Positions 1 to 7,448 of a stretch of DNA of 64,000 nt are shown in pieces; the stretch's first letter is position 1, and the number at the start of each line of letters is the position of its first letter. The notes beneath the pieces are model-generated. The model was given only the letters and a program-made list of their open reading frames with translations. It searched no databases and was not told the DNA's origin. Position numbers and translations under genes: made by a program. Source of the DNA: Saprospiraceae bacterium UBA2329 (GTDB lineage Bacteria; Bacteroidota; Bacteroidia; Chitinophagales; Saprospiraceae); NCBI GenBank assembly GCA_002344975.1, contig DDUV01000094.1:29514-93513 (forward strand), in the 5' to 3' direction.

Positions 1-2
1 CC

Positions 3-701
3 TCTAACGTGACCAACTGCTTAGCCGTTGACCTCGACGGCGACGTGTGGGTAGGTACGGCGCAGGGCGTCGTTATTTTTGAATGCGGCGATCCTTTTAA
101 TACGGAATGTGTGGGCACTATCCGGTCGGTGGAGCGCAACGGCTTTCTGGGCGAACTGCTCGGCACGGAAGACGTGTTGACCATCTCGGTGGACGGCGCC
201 GACCGCAAATGGGTGGGCACGCGCAACGGCGTTTACCTGCTCTCGCCCGATGGCAGGGAAGAAATCCATCATTTTACGATTGACAATTCGCCGTTGCCCG
301 ACAATACAGTGGCCTCCATCGGCATAGATTCCATCAGCGGCGAAGTGTTTTTCGGCACGCTGCGGGGCATCGTTTCTTATCGCTCGGATGCTACGGTGGG
401 CACTCGTTTTCAAAATGAGGAAGTGCTGGTTTTTCCCAATCCGGTGCGCCCGGAGTACGAAGGCCCCATTGCCATCAAGGGCTTGACGCGAGAAGCCGTG
501 GTGAAAATTACGGACGTACACGGGCAGCTTGTTTTTGAAACAAGAGCGCTGGGCGGTCAGGCCATTTGGGACGGGCGCGACTTCAACGGGCGCCGGGCGC
601 CTACGGGCGTGTATCTCGTTTTTGCGGTGAGCAATCCGAGGTTTTCGGGCTTTACGGGCAAACCGGAGACGGCTACTGCAAAGATATTGTTTGTGAATTA
701 G
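3..701 (+). CDS. porZ: PorZ-like T9SS protein, C-terminal part (partial at left edge)
   Basis: The reading frame is open to the left edge of the window, so only the last ~233 codons are present. The first ~135 residues carry two-component-regulator-type propeller blades (repeats such as DGDVWVGTAQGV and DRKWVGTRNGVYLL). The rest is a beta-sandwich tail beginning VFPNPVRPEYEGPIAIKGL and ending AKILFVN. This order and tail wording match the end of PorZ, the surface component of the type IX secretion attachment complex that handles cargo C-terminal domains (established knowledge). The PNPV motif also resembles a type A sorting tail, so a generic T9SS-exported propeller protein is the alternative. 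The stop is at 699-701. Confidence 0.65.
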   Translation, partial: SNVTNCLAVDLDGDVWVGTAQGVVIFECGDPFNTECVGTIRSVERNGFLGELLGTEDVLTISVDGADRKWVGTRNGVYLLSPDGREEIHHFTIDNSPLPDNTVASIGIDSISGEVFFGTLRGIVSYRSDATVGTRFQNEEVLVFPNPVRPEYEGPIAIKGLTREAVVKITDVHGQLVFETRALGGQAIWDGRDFNGRRAPTGVYLVFAVSNPRFSGFTGKPETATAKILFVN

Positions 702-897
702 GGAGCGGGCGGGGACGGCTGCAAGCCTCAAGCCTCAAGCTAATGGCTGCAAATGAGGAATGCGCCATCAGCTTGCGTTGCGCGCGTGAGGGGGCCGACG
801 GGAGGACGACGCGAGGAGGACGACCAAGGCACCCGACGGCACCTCAGCTTCTATAAGAGTGCCGGCACGCCTCAAAAATCAGTTATGCACTGCTACC

Positions 898-1629
898 TCA
901 AAACCTTGTGGCGATATAGTACGGCAGCATGAGGCGCCAGGTGGGCCAGTCGTGCGGCATATCGGCGCCCCAGATGTCCACTTCGTGTGGAATGCCTTTG
1001 GAATCCAGCATTTTAGAAAATCTCACAGTAGCTTCGGGGGTTTCCCAGGCGCCGGAGCCGGTGAGGATGTGGATGTGTTGGCTCTTGCGGATGTGCCCCA
1101 GCCAGTACTCGTCGTTGAGGTTGGGCAGGTACTGCATGGGCGAGTTGAAATACACGTCCTGATCGTGGTAGCCGCCGGTGTAAGAGCCGAGTTCGTAGTC
1201 GCCGCTCATGGCAATGACGCCGTCAATGAGGTCGGGGCGGCGGAAGAACAGGTTGGCGGCGTGCAGGGCGCCCAGCGATGCTCCGGTGAGGATGAGCGGG
1301 GTATCGGCACTGGTTTTGTGCTTGATGAAGGGCACCACTTCTTTGTAAACATAGTCGTTGAACTGCACGTGGCGGATGCTCTTGTGGCGCGGGTGCATAC
1401 GCGGGTTGAGCCAGCTTTCGGAGTTGATGCTGTTGATGGAAAAGACTTTGATCTTGCCGGCTTCGATGTGCGGCTTGAGCACGTCTATCATCAGAAAGCG
1501 CTCGTATTCAAGATAATCGGCAGCAGCGGTGGGCAGCAGCAACAGGGAGAAGCCGTAGTGGCCGTACACGGCAATTTCCATGTTTTTGTTGAGGTGCGGG
1601 CTGTACCAGGAGTGGATTTCACGGTTCAT
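898..1629 (-). CDS. Putative esterase (alpha/beta hydrolase, esterase-D-like family)
   Basis: A 243-residue cytoplasmic alpha/beta hydrolase of the putative esterase family (PF00756 type). The nucleophile elbow GASLGA places the catalytic serine near residue 118, and the terminal MPHDWPTW supplies the likely catalytic histidine near residue 226. There is no signal peptide. An upstream in-frame ATG would add 19 Cys/Phe-rich residues with no family similarity, so I chose ATG at 1629 (MNREIHSWYSP). It lies just downstream of ileS on the same strand, about 70 bp away, and could be cotranscribed with it. The substrate cannot be told from sequence. Confidence 0.8.
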   Translation of the reverse strand: MNREIHSWYSPHLNKNMEIAVYGHYGFSLLLLPTAAADYLEYERFLMIDVLKPHIEAGKIKVFSINSINSESWLNPRMHPRHKSIRHVQFNDYVYKEVVPFIKHKTSADTPLILTGASLGALHAANLFFRRPDLIDGVIAMSGDYELGSYTGGYHDQDVYFNSPMQYLPNLNDEYWLGHIRKSQHIHILTGSGAWETPEATVRFSKMLDSKGIPHEVDIWGADMPHDWPTWRLMLPYYIATRF

Positions 1630-1698
1630 AAAGCGGTTATTTTTTGCAAAGAAACAAGATTGGCAAAGATTATCAAAGTGGAGCACAAAAAAGCCGCA

Positions 1699-4600
1699 TC
1701 ATTCCGGGCGCTCCACCTGAATGCGCACGGTCACATCGCCGGCCAGTTCCACCGCTTCGCCGTCGGCAAGCTCGTCGGTTAAGTTCAGCTCATCGGCTAA
1801 GGTTTCGCCCATGATATAGACGCTGAACTGAGCAATGGCCGGCGCCACCAATTCGTGGCGTTCTACGGTGACGACAATGCGGTCGGTCACGTTGTAGTCG
1901 CGCTCTTTGCGGATGTTTTGAATGCGGTTGACCAAATCCCGTGCGGCGCCCTCTGCTTCGAGTTCCGGCGTCAGCGTCACATCCAATGCCACGGTGATCT
2001 CGCCGTCGGTGGCTACCATCCAGCCGGGTATGTCTTCGGTGACGATGTCCAAATCTTCGGGTTCGAGGTCAAAAGCCTGGCCTTCTACGGTGATGGCGAG
2101 GGTTTTGCTGCGCTCGAAGGCGTTGATTTGCTCTTGGCTCAGGCCGGCGATGACATCCGCAGCGGCTTTCATGGCTTTGCCGAGGCGCTTGCCCAGCGTT
2201 TTGAAATTCGGCTTGGCTTTTTTGGTAATGATGCCGGAAGTGTCGGTTACATATTCGATTTCTTTGACGTTGATCTCGGCCTTAATGAGGTCGGCCACGG
2301 CATCCACCTGCTCCTGGAACGAAGGATCGAGGATGGGCAGCAGGATTTTTTGGAGCGGCTGGCGCACGCGCAGTTTTTCGCGTTTGCGCAGCGAGAGGGC
2401 CAGCGAGCATATCCGCTGGGCGTAGTCCATGCGCTGCTCCAATGCGGCGTCCACTTTCGTGGAATCGGGTTGCGTGAGGTCGCTGAGGTGTACCGATTCG
2501 TGGCGCAGCGGCGTGCCGGCGGCTTTGGCCTTGTCGCGCAGGGGCGCGGTGAGGTTGCGGTACATCCAGTCGGCGAAGAAAGGCGCTACCGGTGACGACA
2601 ACTGCGACACCACCATGAGGCACTCGAAAAGGGTTTGGTAGGCGGCTGTTTTATCTTTGCCGTCGTCGTCGGTGGAGGCTTTCCAGAAGCGGCGGCGCGA
2701 GAGGCGCACATACCAATTGCTGAGGTGCTCGTCCACAAAGTTTTCGATGGCGCGGCAGGCTTTGGTCGGCTCGTAGTCGTCCATGGCTTCGCGGAAATCG
2801 GCCACGAGGTGGTAGAGTTTGGAGATGATCCAGCGGTCCAATTCGGGGCGCTCCTCGTAGGGCATGACATGGTGTTCGTCCATCACAAACTTGTCAATGC
2901 CGGCATACATGGCAAAGAAGTTGTAGGTATTGAAAAGCGTGCCGAAAAACTTGTTGCGGCTTTCCACAATGCCGTCGGTGCTGAACTTGAGGTTCTCCCA
3001 GGGATCGGTATTCGACATCATATACCAGCGGGTAGCGTCGGCGCCGTATTGAGCGATGATCTCGAAGGGATTGGCCACATTGCCCTTTGTTTTCGACATT
3101 TTTTCGCCCTTGGCATCCAATACCAAGCCCGTAGAGAGTACATTTTTAAAGGCCACGCTGTTGAAAACCATCGTAGCAATGGCGTGCAGGGTGTAAAACC
3201 AGCCGCGGGTTTGGTCCACGCCCTCGGAAATAAAGTCTGCAGGAAAATTCCCCGCGAATTTATCCTGATTTTCAAATGGGTAGTGTAGTTGAGCGTAGGG
3301 CATCGCTCCGCTGTCGAACCAAACATCAATAAGGTCCAGTTCGCGGCGCATGGGCTGCCCGTCGTCGGTCACCAAAACCACATCATCTATATACGGGCGG
3401 TGCAGATCGGCGGGTACGTTTTGCTGAAGACCCAGCGCGGCGTTGGCTTTGGCTATTTCCTGCGCCAATTGTTCTACCGAACCGATGCACTTCTCCTGCG
3501 TAGCGTCGGCGTTGCGCCATATCGGGAGCGGGATGCCCCAGTAGCGCGAGCGCGAGAGGTTCCAGTCCTGGAGGTTTTCGAGCCACTTGCCGAAACGCCC
3601 GTCGCCGGTGGCGGCAGGTTTCCAGTTGATGGTCTGGTTGAGTTCGTACATGCGTTCGCGGGCGGCGGAGGCGCGTATGAACCAACTGTCCAGGGGGTAG
3701 TACAGCACGGGTTTGTCGGTGCGCCAGCAGTGCGGGTAGTTGTGTACATATTTTTGCACATTGAAGGCCTTGCCGCTTTGTTTGAGATGCACCGCAATGT
3801 CCACGTCCACATTTTCCCAGGCGGGGTCGTTGGTGTAATTCTTGACGTAGCGGCCCGAAAACTCGCCCACCGTGTCTTTAAATTTGCCCTGCTTGTCCAC
3901 CAAAGTGAGTGCGCCGATGCCGTTGGACTTGGCCACGCGCATGTCGTCGGCGCCGAAACTGGGAGCCGTATGCACCACGCCGGTGCCGTCTTCGGTGGTG
4001 ACGAAATCGCCAATCAGCACGCGATAAGCCTCTGTGCCGTAGCCATTTGTGCCGAGCAGCGGCTCAATGGGGTTGCCGAAATCGAGGAGCGGCTCATAGC
4101 GGACGTCTTCAAGTTGATCGGAGAAAATAGGCGCGGAGGATGCCTGTACTTCCGGCTGGTTCTTGCTGCCGAACCATTTGCCCGTCAAATCCTGCGCCAG
4201 CACTACGCTGACCGGCTGCTGGGTGTAGGGATTGGCGGTTTTGATCTTCACATATTCGATGTTTTTGCCGATGGTGAGCGCCGTATTGGAGGGCAGCGTC
4301 CAAGGGGTAGTCGTCCAGGCGAGGATGCGTACATCTTCGTCTTCGGAGTCGTACAGAAAGGCCGATTTTTCGTCTTTCACTACTTTAAACATAGCCACGA
4401 CGGTGGTATCCGACACCTCCTTGTAGCAGCCCGGCAGGTTGAGTTCGTGCGAACTGAGGCCCGTGCCGGCCGCCGGCGAGTAGGGCTGTATGGTGTAGCC
4501 TTTGTAGAGCAGCCCTTTGTCATACAGGCGTTGCAGCAGCCACCACACACTTTCTATGTAATTATTTTCAAAAGTGATGTACGGGTGCTCCAGGTCCACC

Positions 4601-5019
4601 CAGTAGCCCATTTTGCGGGTGATGTCGTCCCATTCGTCTTTAAAACGCATCACGGTTTCGCGGCACTTTTGGTTGTACTCGTCCACGGTGATGGTCTTAC
4701 CGATGTCTTCTTTGGTAATGCCCAGTTCCTTTTCCACGTTGAGTTCGATGGGCAGGCCATGCGTATCCCAGCCGCCTTTGCGTTCTACGCGCTTGCCCTT
4801 GAGGGTCTGGTAGCGACAGAAGAGGTCTTTGATGGTGCGGGCAATGACGTGGTGAATACCGGGCTTGCCGTTGGCGGATGGCGGGCCTTCGTAAAAGACG
4901 AAGTTTTCGGCGCCGTCGCGCTGTTCTATGCTTTGTTTAAAAACATCGTGTTCTTCCCAGAATCGGAGGATGTCTTTATCAATTTCGGGCAGGTTGAGAT
5001 TTTTGTACGTCGGGTACAT
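1699..5019 (-). CDS. ileS: Isoleucyl-tRNA synthetase
   Basis: A 1106-residue class Ia synthetase that charges tRNA-Ile. The HIGH-equivalent motif reads PGIHH at residues 53-57, in the context GPPSANGKPGIHH. The KMSKS loop reads KMSKT near residue 640. Between them is the CP1 editing domain. The anticodon-binding region is followed by the long C-terminal extension normal for Bacteroidota IleRS of ~1100 residues. The GIHH variant is, to my knowledge, usual in this phylum. The start at 5019 is supported by a -7 box (TATCTTTG) on the minus strand at 5070-5063. A long open frame antisense to this gene is only codon mirroring. Confidence 0.97.
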   Translation of the reverse strand: MYPTYKNLNLPEIDKDILRFWEEHDVFKQSIEQRDGAENFVFYEGPPSANGKPGIHHVIARTIKDLFCRYQTLKGKRVERKGGWDTHGLPIELNVEKELGITKEDIGKTITVDEYNQKCRETVMRFKDEWDDITRKMGYWVDLEHPYITFENNYIESVWWLLQRLYDKGLLYKGYTIQPYSPAAGTGLSSHELNLPGCYKEVSDTTVVAMFKVVKDEKSAFLYDSEDEDVRILAWTTTPWTLPSNTALTIGKNIEYVKIKTANPYTQQPVSVVLAQDLTGKWFGSKNQPEVQASSAPIFSDQLEDVRYEPLLDFGNPIEPLLGTNGYGTEAYRVLIGDFVTTEDGTGVVHTAPSFGADDMRVAKSNGIGALTLVDKQGKFKDTVGEFSGRYVKNYTNDPAWENVDVDIAVHLKQSGKAFNVQKYVHNYPHCWRTDKPVLYYPLDSWFIRASAARERMYELNQTINWKPAATGDGRFGKWLENLQDWNLSRSRYWGIPLPIWRNADATQEKCIGSVEQLAQEIAKANAALGLQQNVPADLHRPYIDDVVLVTDDGQPMRRELDLIDVWFDSGAMPYAQLHYPFENQDKFAGNFPADFISEGVDQTRGWFYTLHAIATMVFNSVAFKNVLSTGLVLDAKGEKMSKTKGNVANPFEIIAQYGADATRWYMMSNTDPWENLKFSTDGIVESRNKFFGTLFNTYNFFAMYAGIDKFVMDEHHVMPYEERPELDRWIISKLYHLVADFREAMDDYEPTKACRAIENFVDEHLSNWYVRLSRRRFWKASTDDDGKDKTAAYQTLFECLMVVSQLSSPVAPFFADWMYRNLTAPLRDKAKAAGTPLRHESVHLSDLTQPDSTKVDAALEQRMDYAQRICSLALSLRKREKLRVRQPLQKILLPILDPSFQEQVDAVADLIKAEINVKEIEYVTDTSGIITKKAKPNFKTLGKRLGKAMKAAADVIAGLSQEQINAFERSKTLAITVEGQAFDLEPEDLDIVTEDIPGWMVATDGEITVALDVTLTPELEAEGAARDLVNRIQNIRKERDYNVTDRIVVTVERHELVAPAIAQFSVYIMGETLADELNLTDELADGEAVELAGDVTVRIQVERPE

Positions 5020-5062
5020 GGTTTGTGTGCTTAAAAAGTGAAGTGCCAGGCATTACGGGCCG

Positions 5063-5070
5063 CAAAGATA
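5063..5070 (-). promoter_or_regulatory. -7 promoter box for ileS
   Basis: TATCTTTG on the minus strand matches the Bacteroidota TAnnTTTG box and lies 43 nt upstream of the ileS ATG. No convincing TTTG is seen at the -33 spacing. Confidence 0.6.
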
Positions 5071-5079
5071 GCGAAAACA

Positions 5080-5116
5080 AAAAAGCTCCGGCAAGTGCAA
5101 TCTGCCGGAGCTTTTT
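5080..5116 (-). terminator. Strong hairpin terminator between the tRNA-like RNA and ileS
   Basis: A perfect 14-bp inverted repeat (5080-5093 with 5103-5116, core AGCTCCGGCA) with a 9-nt loop. The A-run on one side and T-run on the other make it a bidirectional intrinsic terminator. It would stop minus-strand transcription coming from the RNA gene at 5251-5442 before it reaches ileS. Confidence 0.8.
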
Positions 5117-5250
5117 CGATTTTCAAAACGCATCAGCTCAGCGATTGCAATGCAAGGCCGGAATAATAATGCTGGTGCGAATGATCTGTTGCATACTCTG
5201 TAAAATGCTGAACGACCGCAAAGATATGCAGTCGTTCTGAAAAAAACAAG

Positions 5251-5442
5251 CTGTGAGAGAAGGATTCGAACCTCCACGAGGCGGTTAGCAACAGCGCAAA
5301 TATTTAGAGAGAGCTACTCTCCTCCGAATGGTGGTCAACCCCAGTCGGTGACGCCCGGGCGTCATCGGCGTTACGCTGTGTTTATCCCTGAGTCCTCACC
5401 CCCGAGACAAGAGGGCATGGCTGCCAATTTCATCACCTCACA
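5251..5442 (-). tRNA. tRNA-Asp(GUC)-like RNA with a giant 123-nt variable region
   Basis: On the minus strand 192 nt fold as a full cloverleaf. The acceptor stem is TGTGAGG (5442-5436) with TCTCACA (5258-5252), 7 bp with one G-U. T8 and G9 are followed by a 3-bp D stem (ATG/CAT) with a class II-style loop containing A14, A15, G18G19 and A21. The anticodon stem is CCCTC/GGGGG around loop TTGTCTC (U33, anticodon GTC at 5408-5406, C38). The T arm is GGAGG-TTCGAAT-CCTTC (5275-5259). G73 is at 5251 and no CCA is encoded. The variable region (5398-5276) is 123 nt and is closed by TGAGG/CCTCG. U48 at 5276 can form the Levitt pair with A15. GUC, C38 and G73 are aspartate identity elements, while the D arm looks leucine-like. 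Charging and function are unknown; a tRNA-derived regulatory RNA is possible. Confidence 0.6.
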
Positions 5443-5511
5443 ATGTAGTGGCCGGTAGCGCGTTCATACTGCTCGCCGGCTGCCTGTGCAGCGCTTTCGT
5501 TACCGACGGTG

Positions 5512-5544
5512 CAAAGATAAAGGCATTGTCTTCTTTTGTGCAAA
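5512..5544 (-). promoter_or_regulatory. Promoter for the tRNA-like RNA
   Basis: On the minus strand, TATCTTTG (5519-5512) is preceded by TTTG (5544-5541) with a 21-nt spacer, a good match to the Bacteroidota TTTG...TAnnTTTG promoter. The predicted start near 5506 gives a GC-rich leader of about 63 nt before the acceptor stem. Confidence 0.65.
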
Positions 5545-5769
5545 TTTTTTAAGAATTATTTTAAAAAAATATAAATTATTCAATTTTTTGATGCTTTCGT
5601 TGTTAATATCGCAATTCATGTATGACCTTTGGAGGCCAAAATTCGCACAATGCACGGATGCAGGAAACGATGTCGCTTCCGGAAAGCAGGATGCAAGTAT
5701 AAAATGCGGCTTGGTAAAGAAACATAAAATTAACATGCAACCAAGTGCCCGCATATTTGTTTTTTTCGG

Positions 5770-5797
5770 TTTGTAAATTCGCATATTCGTATATTTG
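5770..5797 (+). promoter_or_regulatory. Promoter for the DksA-like gene
   Basis: TTTG at 5770-5773 and TATATTTG at 5790-5797, 36 nt upstream of the ATG at 5833. The 16-nt spacer is a little short. Confidence 0.55.
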
Positions 5798-5832
5798 CGC
5801 TTCATTTTTCAAAACCATAAAACCAGACGAAG

Positions 5833-6483
5833 ATGTCCAACATGGTTGTAAGGTACTCGGATGCCGATTTGGCAGAATTTAAAGAGATCATTGACAAAAA
5901 ATTAGAGGACGCCCAGGCCAATCTCAGAAGTTTGCAGGAACAGATACTGGAAATAACTGAAAATACCAGCGACGAACATGGCGGCGACTGGATGGACGAC
6001 AGCAACATCAACAACGAAATGGAAATGCTCAACAACATGGCCATTCGTCAGCGCATGTACATCAAAGACCTCGAAAATGCTCAGGTGCGCATTCGCAACA
6101 AGTCGTACGGGATATGTTCTATTTCCGGCGAGTTGATAGATAAAAAACGCCTGCTCGCGGTACCCACTACCACCAAGAGCCTCTCGGCAAAAGCAGAAGA
6201 AGCCAAAAACAAAGATGATAAGCCCATGCCCAAGCCTTTGGTAAAACCCATTCCGGCGCCGGACAATTCGCCCAAGGTCATTACCAAGGTCATCCGCAAA
6301 TCAGCAGGTCCAACAGGCAAGCCTAATCCTACGCTTGACGACGACGATGATTTTATCTTTGATCGCGAGGTGTTCATGGATGAGGAACCCGATGAAGAGG
6401 AGGAGGAAGACGATTCCATGGAGCAAAATGTATCGGACATGGATGATTATGCCGATACCCGCGACGACGATTCGGACTATTAG
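5833..6483 (+). CDS. DksA/TraR family regulator with acidic C-terminal tail
   Basis: A 216-residue protein. Residues ~10-90 form the helical coiled-coil region of DksA/TraR proteins. The finger YGICSISGELIDKKRLLAVP keeps one cysteine (C95) in place of the usual four, as is common for Bacteroidota members. Family proteins act in the secondary channel of RNA polymerase, often with ppGpp. Unusually, the finger is followed by a Lys/Pro-rich linker (~120-165) and a highly acidic tail (~170-216) with runs of Asp and Glu. This extra ~90 residues is not part of the family core and its role is unknown. A TAnnTTTG promoter lies directly upstream. Confidence 0.85.
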   Translation: MSNMVVRYSDADLAEFKEIIDKKLEDAQANLRSLQEQILEITENTSDEHGGDWMDDSNINNEMEMLNNMAIRQRMYIKDLENAQVRIRNKSYGICSISGELIDKKRLLAVPTTTKSLSAKAEEAKNKDDKPMPKPLVKPIPAPDNSPKVITKVIRKSAGPTGKPNPTLDDDDDFIFDREVFMDEEPDEEEEEDDSMEQNVSDMDDYADTRDDDSDY

Positions 6484-6528
6484 GAAGCGCCGAAAAGTCA
6501 TTGGTAGCCATCACATTTCACATCCATC

Positions 6529-7416
6529 ATGCATAGAAGAACATTCCTGCGCTCTACGGCCTTTCTTGGCGCCGCCGTGGTTGTAAATCCGGTACAATTT
6601 TGTACGCCCTCTTCATCAAAGCTGCCCGGCCAAAAGGCTGTCGGGTTACAGGTTTACACCCTGCGCGATCTGATGGCCAAAGACCCGGAAGGCACGCTCA
6701 AAGCGGTAGCAGATTTGGGTTACAACTACATTGAGTTGTTTAACTATCGCGAAGGTATGTACTTCGGCAAGACGGTGAAGGAGATGCAGGAGTTTCTTCA
6801 AGGCATCCAATTGCCCGTCTTCAGCAGCCACATACCGACGGGCGCGCAGGAGCCGAACCTGAAAGGCACCGTCCTCAATGATGTGGAACGCGCCGTAGCC
6901 GATGCCAAAATGCTGGGGCAGGAATACTTGGTTTGCCCCTGGCTGGCCGACTCGGAGCGCAAAACCATAGACGATTACAAGCGTCTGTCGGTGGCATTCA
7001 ACAAAGCCGGCGAAGTGTGTAAGCAATATGGCATTCAGTTTTGCTACCACAATCACGATTTTGAGTTTTTCAAGCTGGACGGCCAGATTCCAATGGATGT
7101 AATCCTCGCCGAAACCGACGCTAAGCTGGTACAGATAGAGCTTGATATTTACTGGATCACCAAGGCGGGCTTCAGCTATGCGGACTACTTCAAGCGCTAC
7201 CCGGGCCGGTTCCCGCTGTGGCACGTCAAAGACATGGAGGACTCACCCGAAAGGGCTTTCGCCGAAGTGGGCAGCGGTGTCATCAATTGGAAAGAAGTGT
7301 TTGCCGTCGCCGGGCAAGCAGGTATGAAGCGCTTTTTTGTAGAACAAGATGTGTGTAAGCGCCCGCCTTTGGAAAGCGTCAAAATGAGCCGTGAGTACCT
7401 GCGAGGGATACTTTGA
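6529..7416 (+). CDS. Tat-exported sugar phosphate isomerase/epimerase (TIM barrel)
   Basis: A 295-residue xylose-isomerase-like TIM-barrel protein (PF01261 family). The N-terminus MHRRTFLRSTAFLGAAVVV is a twin-arginine signal, so the enzyme is probably exported folded to the periplasm. The conserved stretch CYHNHDFEF (near residue 170) and the later WHVKD are typical metal-site segments of this family. Relatives include inosose and 3-keto-sugar isomerases; the substrate here is not identifiable. The gene is 45 bp after the DksA-like gene and about 30 bp before the DUF3298 lipoprotein, so short cotranscription is possible. Confidence 0.85.
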   Translation: MHRRTFLRSTAFLGAAVVVNPVQFCTPSSSKLPGQKAVGLQVYTLRDLMAKDPEGTLKAVADLGYNYIELFNYREGMYFGKTVKEMQEFLQGIQLPVFSSHIPTGAQEPNLKGTVLNDVERAVADAKMLGQEYLVCPWLADSERKTIDDYKRLSVAFNKAGEVCKQYGIQFCYHNHDFEFFKLDGQIPMDVILAETDAKLVQIELDIYWITKAGFSYADYFKRYPGRFPLWHVKDMEDSPERAFAEVGSGVINWKEVFAVAGQAGMKRFFVEQDVCKRPPLESVKMSREYLRGIL

Positions 7417-7448
7417 GAGCCTTTTCCTCACAAATAATCATTCTACCA

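Larger units (their letters stand above)
5443..5832. other. Intergenic region, no protein gene supported
   Basis: Besides the two promoters, this AT-rich stretch holds only short open frames on both strands with no recognisable product, so none is called. The part next to the RNA gene (5443-5511) is GC-rich and would be its transcribed leader. Confidence 0.6.

Noticed and set aside
566..856. A small protein after the PorZ-like gene
   Set aside because: Overlaps the end of that gene in another frame and is Arg/Gly-rich low-complexity text.
3289..5034. A 581-codon open frame antisense to ileS
   Set aside because: GC-rich antisense mirroring of an essential, clearly identified gene; it has no motif and no promoter.
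5251..5442. The structured RNA as a tmRNA, RNase P RNA, SRP RNA or group I intron
   Set aside because: It has a complete D arm and a 7-nt anticodon loop, no tag reading frame ending in Ala-Ala, no RNase P or SRP core motifs, and no interruption of the anticodon loop.
5486..5818. Short overlapping open frames on both strands before the DksA-like gene
   Set aside because: AT-rich, no family resemblance, and they overlap the promoters of the RNA and the DksA-like gene.
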